This document shows, one piece after another, positions 19,225-28,306 of a stretch of 64,000 bases of DNA (position 1 is the stretch's first letter; the number at the start of each line of letters is the position of its first letter). The DNA lies in the NCBI GenBank assembly GCA_028278225.1, contig JANQEU010000079.1, positions 124,001 through 188,000 on the forward strand, read 5' to 3'. A program made the position numbers and the translations under genes. The notes below the pieces were generated by a model. The model worked only from the letters and a program-made list of their open reading frames with translations, was not told the origin of the DNA and did not search any database. The DNA is from Cyclobacteriaceae bacterium. GTDB lineage: Bacteria > Bacteroidota > Bacteroidia > Cytophagales > Cyclobacteriaceae.

Positions 19225-19991
19225 GCGGCCGACATCAGTTTTTCAAATGGGAAAGAAGCTAATTGCGACCGGGCGTAATCATATCCGACCTGATAGATCT
19301 CCCTGGCTTTCCTGAAATCAAAAACATTGTATTTCGCAACATCCAGTGGCTCCCAAAACACATCACATTTCTTTTTCTTCTGATAAGTGGCGCCCGAAAT
19401 TGACAACAACAGCGACCTTTCCATAAGCTCCTTCCAGTTATTCGCCCGGTGATTTTTTCCAATGGGGTTGGAATGCATACCTATGATAAAATCACATTTC
19501 TTCCTGAGTGGCAGGACCGGAAGATTATCCAACACACCTCCGTCTATGTAGGAGACGCCATTGATAACCACCGGATCAAAGATAACCGGCAGGCTACATG
19601 ACGCTAAGACCGGTTTGATCAGTTGCCCTTTTTTGAAGTATTTGATTTGGCCCTTTGACAGGTCGGTGGCAGAAACGATCAGTGGTTTCTTAAGATTTTT
19701 GAAATTATCTTCTTTGATATATTTTTTGAGCGTCCTTGCTGCGCTCTCTATCTTAAGCAATCCTCTCCAGTTGAAAGCGGGCTTTATTACCTTGAGAAAG
19801 TTTATGGAATCAATGATTTCCAGAATTTCGAGCGGCTTATATCCGGAACATCGTAACGCCCCGACAACGGCACCTGCACTGGCGCCACTGATCACGTCAA
19901 ACGCCACACCCTCCTCTTCCAGGACCTGCATCATTCCAAGGTGAACGACGCTTCGCATTCCTCCACCTGATAACGCTAATCCGACTTTCAT
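19221..19991 (-). CDS. patatin-like phospholipase
   Basis: A 256-residue RssA-type patatin. The oxyanion hole is SGGGMRS (residues 8-14), the nucleophile elbow is GASAG with Ser38, and the catalytic Asp is Asp150 in YIDGG. These are all the residues a patatin Ser-Asp dyad needs. There is no signal peptide, so it acts in the cytoplasm or on the inner membrane. Substrate is an acyl lipid, not further defined. It is coupled to the acyltransferase gene and may release or exchange acyl chains with it. Confidence 0.88.
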   Translation of the reverse strand: MKVGLALSGGGMRSVVHLGMMQVLEEEGVAFDVISGASAGAVVGALRCSGYKPLEILEIIDSINFLKVIKPAFNWRGLLKIESAARTLKKYIKEDNFKNLKKPLIVSATDLSKGQIKYFKKGQLIKPVLASCSLPVIFDPVVINGVSYIDGGVLDNLPVLPLRKKCDFIIGMHSNPIGKNHRANNWKELMERSLLLSISGATYQKKKKCDVFWEPLDVAKYNVFDFRKAREIYQVGYDYARSQLASFPFEKLMSAA

Positions 19992-20017
19992 ACCCCTATA
20001 AGACTAAATTTGCCGTA

Positions 20018-20962
20018 TTACTTGTAAACACCCATACCTGCAAACTTCTCTATCCGTTCATTTATTCTTTCGTCCACAGATTTCTTCTCGATATCCTTGA
20101 GGCTTTTCTTGATTTCCTTTTTCATTGTGGCTGCCGTAGCTTTCAGATCCATATGAGCTCCTCCCAAAGGTTCCTTGATGACACCGTCGATCAGGCCATT
20201 CTTCAGCATATCATCCGCTGTAAGCTTGAGCGCTTCAGCCGCCTGCTCCTTATAGTCCCAGCTTCTCCACAAGATGGAGGAACATGATTCCGGTGAAATT
20301 ACAGAGTACCACGTGTTTTCCATCATCAGCACCTTGTCTCCTATTGCAATCCCCAGAGCGCCCCCCGAGGCACCTTCACCGATTATAATACAGATCACCG
20401 GAACCTTCAGCATAAACATTTCCTTCAGGTTCCTGGCTATTGCCTCGCCTTGCCCGCGTTCCTCGGCTTCAATTCCCGGATAAGCACCGGGAGTATCAAT
20501 CATGGTAATGATCGGTTTGTCGAATTTCTCTGCAATCTTCATCAGCCGGAGCGCCTTGCGGTAGCCACTGGGATTGGCCATCCCGAAATTCCTGTCCTGT
20601 CGCTGCTTTGTATTTCGTCCCTTTTGCTGTCCGATGATCATGACGGAAGTTCCATCCATATCCGCCAATCCACCGACCATCGCTTTATCATCCCTGACGG
20701 ACCGGTCTCCGTGCAATTCTATAAACTCATCCGTAATTTCATATATGTAGTCCAGGGTATAAGGCCGGTCCGGGTGCCTGGAAAGCTGAACCCTTTGCCA
20801 GCGAGTTAAATTCTTGTAGGTATCCTTTTTGAGTTTGACAATTTTGTCTTCAAGTTTAGCAATGGCTTCACTGACATCTACATCGCTTTCTTTAGCCAGC
20901 TTCTTCATGTCCACCAGCTTCTCTTCAAGCTCGGCAATGGGCTTTTCAAATTCTAAGAACAT
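20018..20962 (-). CDS. accA: acetyl-CoA carboxylase carboxyltransferase subunit alpha
   Basis: Alpha subunit of the carboxyltransferase half of acetyl-CoA carboxylase, the first step of fatty acid synthesis; with AccD it moves the carboxyl group from carboxybiotin to acetyl-CoA. The 314-residue length is normal. Visible are the N-terminal coiled coil, the QKGRNT region, the crotonase-like core with [11 protein letters not shown] (oxyanion residues) and [11 protein letters not shown]. Start ATG at 20962. The patatin and acyltransferase genes follow 26 bp downstream on the same strand, which makes lipid-related operon membership plausible. Confidence 0.95.
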   Translation of the reverse strand: MFLEFEKPIAELEEKLVDMKKLAKESDVDVSEAIAKLEDKIVKLKKDTYKNLTRWQRVQLSRHPDRPYTLDYIYEITDEFIELHGDRSVRDDKAMVGGLADMDGTSVMIIGQQKGRNTKQRQDRNFGMANPSGYRKALRLMKIAEKFDKPIITMIDTPGAYPGIEAEERGQGEAIARNLKEMFMLKVPVICIIIGEGASGGALGIAIGDKVLMMENTWYSVISPESCSSILWRSWDYKEQAAEALKLTADDMLKNGLIDGVIKEPLGGAHMDLKATAATMKKEIKKSLKDIEKKSVDERINERIEKFAGMGVYK

Positions 20963-21080
20963 ATGAGGTTGTTAAGCAAAAGCCAAATTTAGGCAGGATT
21001 TACAAATGTCAGGGGGTTTTGAATGATTACTGAAGCCAATTTAGCTTTTGAGCATATTTCTGATTGCATTAATGACCGAA

Positions 21081-22202
21081 TCAAATTTTTTGTAGCCACC
21101 GCATGAATAGTGGGTCCTGAAGTGAATATATACCATCATGGTGGATCACAAATTCCTTCTTTGTCAAAGCTTTTAACGCGGTATTGACAGAACTGGCCGC
21201 ACCAAGCTGGTACCGGAAAATAAACTCTTTCGCTAATGGGTTTTTTACCTCTTCTTCCTTCGCCAGCGCTGACAATAATTTCCATTGAAATGAGGTAAAT
21301 AGCTGTTGATAGTACTGGAATTGATGACTATACTGCTGGATGATTGTTTCAAATACTTCTGACAATGCTTTCGCGTTGATGGAGTCCCCCCGGGCATACA
21401 AATGGTTGCATACCAGTTGTACATAGTAAGTAAGCATCTTTGTCCAACTAAAGATGAACTCGATGATAGCTTCATCAATTATTTTTCCGGACTTTTTGAA
21501 ATGTGCCCGGATGAATTTGGAATATTCAACTTGATCCAACGCATCAATGGGAAGTATCTGAGCAGAGCGATAGAAAGGACGAGATTTATCACTAAACATC
21601 GAAACCATCATATGCCGGTGACTGCCGCTGAAGACAAAACGTAGCATCGGAAAATTTTGCATCCAGGTCCTGAACATGGATTCGACTCCGTGTTCGGGAT
21701 ATTCCACGATCTGCTGAAATTCATCAATACATATAATAACCGGCTGTTTGCGTTCGGAAAGAAATGCCCCCAAAGTATCAAATGAGGCAGCTACCATTTG
21801 TGATGAAGCATGTCCTACCGTCAATTGGGGAGCACCTGTCAACGGATCAAACCCGATTGTCGCATTGAGTGAGCTCAGTAATTTTTTGAAGGCGGCCCCA
21901 ATTCCCTTTTGCAAATCACCGAACTTATTCAGGATGGCATTTACAATTCGCTTATGAGCATCGGAAAGATTAGCCGTACCCAGCAGATCAACGAAAACCG
22001 TATCCGCCTTATGATGTTTTTCAAGGTGGTAGAAAAAATGATGAACCAGGGCCGTTTTACCCAGACGCCTCCAGGCAAACAATACCATGTTTCGCTCATT
22101 GTCAAATTGCTCCACCAACCAGGAAAGTTCTTCCTGTCGATCACAGAAATAGGCAGGACTGTGATATCCTGTGATGATAAAGGGATTGCCTGGCTTTCTC
22201 AT
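21081..22202 (-). CDS. AAA ATPase with a C-terminal winged helix (archaeal ATPase family)
   Basis: A 373-residue ATPase. The P-loop is of the W-R-R-x-G-K-T type (FAWRRLGKTALV), Walker B is IICIDEF, and the C-terminal ~70 residues (LGAASSVNTALKALTKKEFVI...YSLQDPLFMRWLQ) form a winged helix. This is the PF01637-type ATPase often found near mobile DNA; its targets are unknown. ATG at 22200-22202 is preferred to a TTG 21 bp upstream. Two ACGT-centred palindromes lie just upstream and may be a self-regulation site. It is the last intact gene before the tRNA and insertion-sequence junction. Confidence 0.8.
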   Translation of the reverse strand: MRKPGNPFIITGYHSPAYFCDRQEELSWLVEQFDNERNMVLFAWRRLGKTALVHHFFYHLEKHHKADTVFVDLLGTANLSDAHKRIVNAILNKFGDLQKGIGAAFKKLLSSLNATIGFDPLTGAPQLTVGHASSQMVAASFDTLGAFLSERKQPVIICIDEFQQIVEYPEHGVESMFRTWMQNFPMLRFVFSGSHRHMMVSMFSDKSRPFYRSAQILPIDALDQVEYSKFIRAHFKKSGKIIDEAIIEFIFSWTKMLTYYVQLVCNHLYARGDSINAKALSEVFETIIQQYSHQFQYYQQLFTSFQWKLLSALAKEEEVKNPLAKEFIFRYQLGAASSVNTALKALTKKEFVIHHDGIYSLQDPLFMRWLQKI

Positions 22203-22223
22203 TACGCTTCGTGCGTTACGCAA

Positions 22224-22246
22224 GTTACGTAACGTAATTTACGTAA
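22224..22246. promoter_or_regulatory. pair of ACGT-centred palindromes upstream of the AAA ATPase gene
   Basis: GTTACGTAAC is a perfect 10-bp palindrome (22224-22233); TTACGTAA (22239-22246) is an 8-bp palindrome, with centres 14 bp apart. They lie 22-44 bp upstream of the ATPase start codon. A further CGTTACGC sits inside the preceding bases. A repressor binding site is inferred from symmetry and place. Confidence 0.4.
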
Positions 22247-22405
22247 CAATTTTTGATTATCAAATTAAAAGATCTCCTCCCGGGAGAACGCAGATGCTGA
22301 AGGAATTGACAATGTTCCGCCCAGTTTGATTTTTCCAATTAAATATTATTTAATGAATTGCATAAATTCATTGAAGACTATAGCTTTGCGTCACCTTTTC
22401 AAGGA

Positions 22406-22462
22406 GGTCTGGTAGTTCAGTTGGTTAGAATGCCTGTCCCGACTTGTCGGGAAGGTCGCGAG
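22406..22462 (+). pseudogene. partial tRNA-Asp copy (5' half, degenerate)
   Basis: The first 31 bases are identical to the intact tRNA-Asp that starts exactly 100 bp downstream (22406-22436 and 22506-22536). The anticodon arm has been replaced by the hairpin TCCCGAC-TT-GTCGGGA, then GGTCGCGAG matches again, but the T arm and acceptor 3' side are missing. It cannot form a functional tRNA. Confidence 0.7.
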
Positions 22463-22505
22463 GGTAACTTTTGGAGTATCGGTCCACGAGGAAAAAGATT
22501 TATTC

Positions 22506-22579
22506 GGTCTGGTAGTTCAGTTGGTTAGAATGCCTGCCTGTCACGCAGGAGGTCGCGAGTTCGAGTCTCGTCCAGACCG
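22506..22579 (+). tRNA. tRNA-Asp (GTC)
   Basis: A complete 74-nt cloverleaf. The acceptor stem GGTCTGG pairs with CCAGACC, the anticodon stem CCTGC/GCAGG carries the loop CTGTCAC with anticodon GTC, and the T loop is TTCGAGT. The discriminator is G and no CCA is encoded. A terminator follows at 22593-22628. Confidence 0.97.
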
Positions 22580-22592
22580 CATTGAATACAAT

Positions 22593-22628
22593 AAAGTGGC
22601 TAAATATTAAAAATTAGCCACTTTTTTT
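22593..22628 (+). terminator. rho-independent terminator after tRNA-Asp
   Basis: Eleven-base stem (AAAGTGGCTAA / TTAGCCACTTT), a 10-base loop, then a run of T. Confidence 0.8.
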
Positions 22629-22648
22629 ATTCATTGAGGTCAAAATAA

Positions 22649-22900
22649 CTAGATATCATCCTTCAGAAACCTTTTAAGATCATGGTGGTAAACACCTCTG
22701 ATTTTAAATTCTCTCCCTCCTCTGTTATAAACTATCCGCTCTGATCTGGGGAAATTTTTGTGGTTCCATAATGCGTAGGCTTTTTGCTTTGATATTCCGA
22801 GATGGTCACAAATACCCTGGGCATAAGAGCAAAACTTATCTTCCCATTTATTGAACCGCCTGATAGAAGACCAGTAAGCTTCAATGACCCTTGACTCTTT
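22649..22900 (-). pseudogene. headless helix-turn-helix-like remnant
   Basis: An open frame of 83 codons read from a stop codon at 22901-22903 to a stop at 22649-22651. It has no ATG, GTG or TTG near its beginning. The protein reads as a small compact domain: WSSIRRFNKWEDKFCSYAQG, then CDHLGISKQKAYALW, ending in VYHHDLKRFLKDD. The middle resembles an excisionase-like or helix-turn-helix DNA-binding domain. It is cut at its 5' end where insertion-sequence sequence begins, so it is probably a broken gene. I do not recognise the family. Confidence 0.45.
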
Positions 22901-23015
22901 TTAGGACACCCGATTAGTAGAAAATCAGCTGCTATTGACCTCTTACCAAAAAATCGGACACGGATAATTAGAGAAAATTGGCTTTTAAATCGTAACATTA
23001 AACATCTAATAATCG

Positions 23016-23282
23016 ATGAAAAAGTCAAAATTTACAGAGGCCCAGATAGTATTTGCTTTGAAGCAGGCAGAAACAGGTACGCGTGTAGATGAAGTGTGCC
23101 GTAAGATGGGCATCAGCGAGGCCACATTTTACAACTGGAAGAAAAAATATGGCGGTTTGGGGGTAAGTGAATTACGTGAGTTACGCCAGTTGAAAGAAGA
23201 AAACGCTCAGTTAAAAAAGCTGGTTGCAGATCTTTCTTTGGACAAGCAGATGTTACAGGACGTCATTAAAAAAAAGCTCTGA
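23016..23282 (+). CDS. IS3-family transposase OrfA
   Basis: A protein of 88 residues with a helix-turn-helix (EVCRKMGISEATFYNWKKKYGGL) and a C-terminal leucine zipper-like helix (LRQLKEENAQLKKLVADLSLDK). It binds the ends of the element as part of an OrfAB transposase. The 3' end contains a run of eight A followed by G (23268-23276), the usual slippery site at which ribosomes shift -1 into OrfB. OrfB here is cut short, so the protein would be non-functional in transposition, though it may still bind DNA. Confidence 0.88.
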   Translation: MKKSKFTEAQIVFALKQAETGTRVDEVCRKMGISEATFYNWKKKYGGLGVSELRELRQLKEENAQLKKLVADLSLDKQMLQDVIKKKL

Positions 23283-23428
23283 AGCCTGCCAGGAGCAAGG
23301 AGTTGGCCCAACTACTGATAGATGATTACCGAGTCACCATACATCGAGCATGTTTGCTGGTGATGTTACATACGAGAGTTCGTAAAATCGGTCGATTAAT
23401 CGAACCATACTTATGGCTTCGAGGATGA
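23276..23428 (+). pseudogene. truncated IS3-family transposase OrfB
   Basis: In the -1 frame after the slippery site, the reading frame continues as ALKPARSKELAQLLIDDY, then RVTIHRACLL, which is the start of IS3 OrfB. After about 30 codons the similarity ends and the frame closes at 23428. The DDE catalytic domain is gone. Confidence 0.7.
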
Positions 23429-23822
23429 TATCAATAACAACACTCTTATTCTATGGCCCATTAGCACTAAAATCAATTATCTGTTCTTGGCAGGGTCATC
23501 ACACCACTAGAAGGTTTAAATAGAAAAAAGTAGGTTGGGTCATAAAAATTGAGCCATTGATATTACTCAAACAGAATATTCTTCCGTCGGCCCTTTTTGT
23601 TATATGAATAATTCTTAATTATGTTAAGTATTGATTGCTGTAAACATAATCACAGCGACTGAGTGGTAACAAATGAGAAAAACCTAGGACGGACAGCTAA
23701 AAATCTCATCAAAGAAAATTCTTAATGATAGAAAATTGTATTTATCAAAGAAGATGATCAAAATACTGATTGATCTGGACAAAAGATTATTTTGTATAGA
23801 CTGGATAATTACTTAGCAATTC
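23429..23822. other. AT-rich region without a gene
   Basis: About 390 bp between the IS remnant and the TRAP transporter genes. No open frame, RNA gene or clear repeat was seen. It is probably decayed accessory DNA. Confidence 0.5.
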
Positions 23823-25109
23823 CTACTCAAAAAGACCAGGTATCCACAAGCTCAACGAAGGGATAAAAGTTACAAGCAAGAGGACTCCAATCAAAACTAG
23901 AAACAGTGGTATTAATGGTCTTAGTACTTTTTCAATGGTTGTTTTAGCAACGCCTACTCCGACAAACAACACCGAACCCACAGGCGGTGTACACAATCCT
24001 ATGCACAAATTCATTACCATGATGATCCCAAAATGAACTGGATCAACTCCCAACGCGGTTACAACCGGTAAAAATATCGGTGTGAAGATCAGGATAGCCG
24101 GTGTAATGTCCATGAAAATTCCCACACACAATAAGATCAGGTTGATGATTAAGAGGATCACGATCTTGTTGTCGCTTAAGTTTAAAAGGGTAGCTGACAC
24201 ACTCTGAGGAATATTTTCGAAGGCGAGTACCCAACTAAGGCTCATGGATGTAGCAACCAGGAAAAGTACGATTGAGGTCGTTTTGACCGTTTCAACCAAA
24301 ACCTGGGACAATTCCTTCAAGCCAATTTCTTTGTAAATAGGAACTGCTAGTATCAATGTGTAAACCACGGCAATCGCGGATGCCTCAGTCGCAGTAAAGA
24401 CCCCAATCACGATCCCTCCCATTACTATGATCAGCAAAAGAAGACTTGGAAATGCATCCCAAAAGGACTTAAGCATTTTCTTGAATGAGGTGGTCGATGA
24501 AACTGGAAGTTTCTTTCTTATGGCAAAAACATAACCGGCAATCATCAGTCCCAGCCCCATTAGAATTCCGGGAATATAACCCGCGAGGAACAATGCCGCT
24601 ATTGAAGCTCCACCACTTGCCAAGCTATATACGATAAGTACATTACTGGGTGGAATAACCAATCCCGTGGTGGATGAAGCAATATTGATCGAAGCACTAA
24701 ATGGTTTTGGATACCCTTCCTTCACCATCCTGGGTACCATGAAACTTCCAATCGCACTAGCCGCTGCTACCGCGCTGCCTGAAATCGCACCAAACAGCAT
24801 GCAGGCCACTACATTCACATAAGTAAGACCTCCTGGTAAAAATCCCAGGAAGGACTTAGCAAAATTTATCAATCGATTTGCAATCCCTCCCGTATTCATA
24901 ATTTGGCCTGCAAGAATAAAGAAAGGAATGGCGAGCAAGGAGAAACTATCCAGGCCTGTGGCCATTCTCTGGGCAATGATGGTCAGTGCTATCGATCCGT
25001 CCATGTTAGCAATGAGGACCACCATAGACGATAGTCCAATGCTGTAAGCAATAGGTACACCAAGAGCGAGTAGTAAAAGAAATGTCAATATCAGAAGTAG
25101 AACATCCAT
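23823..25109 (-). CDS. dctM: TRAP transporter large permease (DctM)
   Basis: A 428-residue integral membrane protein with about 12 helices, the large subunit of a tripartite ATP-independent periplasmic transporter. It has the DctM-family segments GVPIAYSIGLSS near the start, ASSTTGLVIPPSN in the middle, and CTPPVGSVLF in the C-terminal third. It uses the sodium gradient to import a carboxylated substrate. It starts within the DctQ stop codon (TAATG, 1-bp overlap), so the two are coupled. Next to uxaC, the likely substrate is a hexuronate such as glucuronate or galacturonate. Confidence 0.93.
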   Translation of the reverse strand: MDVLLLILTFLLLLALGVPIAYSIGLSSMVVLIANMDGSIALTIIAQRMATGLDSFSLLAIPFFILAGQIMNTGGIANRLINFAKSFLGFLPGGLTYVNVVACMLFGAISGSAVAAASAIGSFMVPRMVKEGYPKPFSASINIASSTTGLVIPPSNVLIVYSLASGGASIAALFLAGYIPGILMGLGLMIAGYVFAIRKKLPVSSTTSFKKMLKSFWDAFPSLLLLIIVMGGIVIGVFTATEASAIAVVYTLILAVPIYKEIGLKELSQVLVETVKTTSIVLFLVATSMSLSWVLAFENIPQSVSATLLNLSDNKIVILLIINLILLCVGIFMDITPAILIFTPIFLPVVTALGVDPVHFGIIMVMNLCIGLCTPPVGSVLFVGVGVAKTTIEKVLRPLIPLFLVLIGVLLLVTFIPSLSLWIPGLFE

Positions 25110-25579
25110 TAACTGTTTTCTATTTTGGATTCAAACAATGCAATCACCGTATAGATCAAGATGGCGATGCCACTTAAGGGTAAAACAGAGTATACATATC
25201 CCAATGGGATCTGAAGCGCAGCGGATTTCTGCTCTAGTTCCAGCGTCAGTTTAACCAATTTTATCCCACCGAATACAAGAACCAGCGTAGCAAAAGTTCC
25301 AATTGTTAAATGAATGAATCGATCCAACCATACAGAATTGATTTTGGAAGCCACTAGGTCAATTGCAATATGCCATTTTTGACCTGTCACGTAAGCAGCG
25401 CCCAATAAGGCAACCCAGATCATGAGGTAACGTGCCAACTCATCCGTGAAAGAGCTCGGATCCCTTAATACGTACCTGGAAAAGACCTGCCACACCACAT
25501 CACTTAACAGCGCCATCATCAAGACAGAAAGTATGATCTTCAGGGTCTGGTCCATATGTTTCTTAACGCTACTGAGCAT
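25109..25579 (-). CDS. dctQ: TRAP transporter small permease (DctQ)
   Basis: A 156-residue protein with four membrane helices, matching the DctQ family (FSRYVLRDPSSFTDELARYLMIWVALLGAAY is its typical core). ATG at 25579 is preferred; an upstream ATG at 25621 would overlap the DctP gene by 53 bp. It overlaps the DctP stop by 11 bp and DctM by 1 bp. It links the substrate-binding protein to the large permease. Confidence 0.88.
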   Translation of the reverse strand: MLSSVKKHMDQTLKIILSVLMMALLSDVVWQVFSRYVLRDPSSFTDELARYLMIWVALLGAAYVTGQKWHIAIDLVASKINSVWLDRFIHLTIGTFATLVLVFGGIKLVKLTLELEQKSAALQIPLGYVYSVLPLSGIAILIYTVIALFESKIENS

Positions 25580-26534
25580 TCTGAATCTGATAAAAAACCT
25601 CCAGAACCTTGGGGTCATCAAGTAGCTCCGGACCTAGTTTCGAAACCTTGTCCCGAAATACTGATTTATCAGGACGAACAATTTGTACACCTGCTTTGAC
25701 CACTGCTTCCAATGCTTCTTGTTCGGATCTTTGCCATAAAACTCTCTGGTAAGCCGCGGATTCTTGAACAGCTTCAATTATCCAGTCGCGTTCTCGATCA
25801 TTGAGATCTTGCCACGTATGCTCGGAAATCAACAATACATCTGGTACTGCAGTATGTTCATTTAATGAGTAGTATTTGCACACTTCATAATGACGGGTGA
25901 GGTAAAAACTTGGAGGGTTGTTTTCCGCCCCGTCGACTACTCCCTGCTGCAACGCAGTGTACAATTCTCCAAAAGCTATTGGTGTTGCAGCGCCGCCAAA
26001 AGTCTGAACCAACTTAATTGCTGTATTACTTGCTTGCACTCTTATCTTCAACCCTTCGAGATCATCTGGTTTATTGACCGGTTTCTCCTTGGTATAAAAG
26101 CTACGTCTGCCTGCATCATAATAACATAATCCCCTTAAGTAATAAGGAACACCACTTTCAAGGATCTTTTTACCAATCTCACCCTCAAGAACATTCCTCT
26201 CATGTGTAGAATCCCTAAACAGATAGGGTAAGCTAAGAATCTGCATTAATGGTGAAAAGTTTTCCATTACGGCAGCAGAGGTTTTGGTAATGTCTATCGC
26301 ACCAATTTGTAAAAGCTCAAGAAGTTCTCGTTCCGCACCTAGTTGTTGACTCGGGTAGATCTCAATGCGCATTTTACCCTCAGAAAATTCCTCTACTTTT
26401 TCAGCCAAATGCACCATTGCGATGTGAACAGAGTGAGATGGATCCAATCCATGTGCCAATTTCAGAACTCTGACATCGGATTTCTTTTGACAAGAGAAAA
26501 GAGTAAACAGCAATATGAGAATCGAATTTCTCAT
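25569..26534 (-). CDS. dctP: TRAP transporter substrate-binding lipoprotein (DctP)
   Basis: A 321-residue periplasmic binding protein. The lipobox ends at Cys15 (LLFTLFSC), so it is membrane-anchored, unlike free Gram-negative DctP. The body has the DctP pattern: AHGLDPSHSVHIAM near residue 28, GLKIRVQAS with the conserved carboxylate-binding Arg, and the TPIAFGELYTALQQGVVDGAENN helix-loop. Substrates of this family are carboxylates; the adjacent uxaC suggests a hexuronate. It begins the dctPQM set on the minus strand, 135 bp after the uxaC stop, so it is probably cotranscribed with uxaC. Confidence 0.92.
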   Translation of the reverse strand: MRNSILILLFTLFSCQKKSDVRVLKLAHGLDPSHSVHIAMVHLAEKVEEFSEGKMRIEIYPSQQLGAERELLELLQIGAIDITKTSAAVMENFSPLMQILSLPYLFRDSTHERNVLEGEIGKKILESGVPYYLRGLCYYDAGRRSFYTKEKPVNKPDDLEGLKIRVQASNTAIKLVQTFGGAATPIAFGELYTALQQGVVDGAENNPPSFYLTRHYEVCKYYSLNEHTAVPDVLLISEHTWQDLNDRERDWIIEAVQESAAYQRVLWQRSEQEALEAVVKAGVQIVRPDKSVFRDKVSKLGPELLDDPKVLEVFYQIQNAQ

Positions 26535-26669
26535 AACTATTGGCGTTTTATAGTTTCAACAGCAGTCTTACACAACATCAAAAGAACTGGCTTGTGAAAA
26601 TCTTAAAAATCCAGGAGGTGCTAAACGCAACATGATTTCTCCGAACGTGACTACTTTTTTCATTGTCAA

Positions 26670-28073
26670 TTAGTTATCAAAATCAAAATAATTTTTAGCG
26701 TTGTTGTAGCAGATATCCTTTACTATTCCTCCCAGATACTTTTCGTCAGCAGGCAACTCGCCATTAACTACATCACTTCCAATCAAGTTGCATAAAATAC
26801 GCCGGAAGTATTCATGTCTGGGGAATGATAAGAAACTACGACTGTCGGTCAACATTCCGACGAACTTACTTACCAAACCCATATTAGAAAGGGCATCTAA
26901 CTGTTTCTCAATTCCATCTTTCTGATCTAAAAACCACCACCCCGATCCAAACTGTATCTTTCCTGGAATACCACCATCCATAAAATTTCCAACCATGGTA
27001 GCGAATGACTCGTTATCCCGTGGGTTTGAATTGTAAAGAATGGTCTTTGCAAGCTGATCTGTACCTGCTACAGTGTTTAAAAACTTGCGTAAACCACGGA
27101 TTTGCTCAAAGTCCCCTATGGAATCGTAGCCTGTATCAGGACCCAGCAGATTCAACTTGCGTTGGTTATTATTCCGAATTGCCCCAAGATGAAATTGCTG
27201 TACCCAACCCTTTTCGTGGTACATCTTACAAAGCTCTACTAACATTGTCATTTTGAACACCTGAGCGTCTTTCACGGATGGAATCTTCCCTTTCAGAGCT
27301 TTTTCAAATGTCTGTTTAGCTGCATCTATTGAATATTTTATATCATAAAGTTGCTCAAACCCATGATCCGAAAGTCGTCCTCCATGAGCATGGAAGTAAT
27401 CAATCCGCACTTTCGATGCTCTCAGAAGGTCATCGTAAGATGTTACCTCAAACCCTACCGCTGCACCGAGTTTCAGCAAGTACTTTGGAAAGTCTGCAGA
27501 ATCAACGGCATATAGTTTATCCGGTCTAAAGGTCGGGAAAACTCCGATTTTGCACTCTCCTTCGTTGATCACCTGATGATATTGCAGATCATCAATTGGA
27601 TCATCCGTGGTACACAAGCTTTCGACATTCATTTTGTGCAACAAGCCACGGCAACTGTTTTCTTCCTCAGAGAGTGCCGTGTTACATTTCTCGTAAACTG
27701 ACTTTGCAGAATCCGGTGACAACAACTCCGTGATATTGAAATACCGCTGAAGCTCAATGTGAGTCCAGTGAAACAGAGGGTTTCTAATTGTAAAAGGTAC
27801 TACCTCTGCCCACTTTATAAATTTCTCTTCATCACTTGCATCTCCGGTAACAAACTCTTCGGCGATACCAAAAGCACGCATTGCCCTCCATTTATAATGA
27901 TCCTCCTCCAACCACGCTTCAGTTATATTATTAAACTTCCTATCAATGGCTATGTCTTGCGGAGAAAGATGATTGTGATAATCAATGATAGGCATACCCG
28001 CCGCATAATCATGATACAACCTGGACGCAAATTCGTTTTGTAAGAGAAAATCATATGAAAGAAACGGCATCAT
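26670..28073 (-). CDS. uxaC: glucuronate/galacturonate isomerase (UxaC)
   Basis: The 467-residue uronate isomerase converts D-glucuronate to D-fructuronate and D-galacturonate to D-tagaturonate. It is an amidohydrolase-superfamily TIM barrel; the HxH metal motif is visible as DYHNHLSP (His33, His35), with later motifs HWTHIELQRYF, FPTFRPDKLYAVD and LTDSRSFLSFPRHEYFR. Length is standard. Its product, either ketouronate, is used by UxaE and the SDR reductase encoded upstream on the same strand. A strong palindrome (28307-28345) sits about 235 bp before its ATG and is a likely operator. Confidence 0.95.
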   Translation of the reverse strand: MMPFLSYDFLLQNEFASRLYHDYAAGMPIIDYHNHLSPQDIAIDRKFNNITEAWLEEDHYKWRAMRAFGIAEEFVTGDASDEEKFIKWAEVVPFTIRNPLFHWTHIELQRYFNITELLSPDSAKSVYEKCNTALSEEENSCRGLLHKMNVESLCTTDDPIDDLQYHQVINEGECKIGVFPTFRPDKLYAVDSADFPKYLLKLGAAVGFEVTSYDDLLRASKVRIDYFHAHGGRLSDHGFEQLYDIKYSIDAAKQTFEKALKGKIPSVKDAQVFKMTMLVELCKMYHEKGWVQQFHLGAIRNNNQRKLNLLGPDTGYDSIGDFEQIRGLRKFLNTVAGTDQLAKTILYNSNPRDNESFATMVGNFMDGGIPGKIQFGSGWWFLDQKDGIEKQLDALSNMGLVSKFVGMLTDSRSFLSFPRHEYFRRILCNLIGSDVVNGELPADEKYLGGIVKDICYNNAKNYFDFDN

Positions 28074-28306
28074 AAATTTTAGGATTCAATATCTGTGGCA
28101 ATATATCAAGAGGCTATAGCATTGACATTCACACCTCTATTTACATGCATTGCTCCCATTACCATCTACGGTCATGAATAGTTAAAAGTGCACTCAATAC
28201 TATTAACTTTAAATAATCCCTGAATCAGGAAATGCTCTATAAGCTGAGCTTTATCAAAGGTTTTTGCGTGATCTGAATGAGTGAGTAATCGTATATCAGA
28301 CATCTT

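Larger units (their letters stand above)
22954..23428 (+). mobile_element. truncated IS3-family insertion sequence
   Basis: Contains an intact OrfA and only the first ~30 codons of OrfB. The left end is probably near the GGACAC motif at 22956-22961; a second, related GGACAC motif (GGACAC, 2 bases, GAT) lies at 22904 and could be from another copy's terminus. No right inverted repeat was found up to the next gene. The element is inactive in this form. Confidence 0.7.

Noticed and set aside
22732-23028. 98-codon minus-strand frame across the IS left end
   Set aside because: It mixes antisense OrfA leader with the helix-turn-helix remnant read out of frame; the better frame is 22649-22900.
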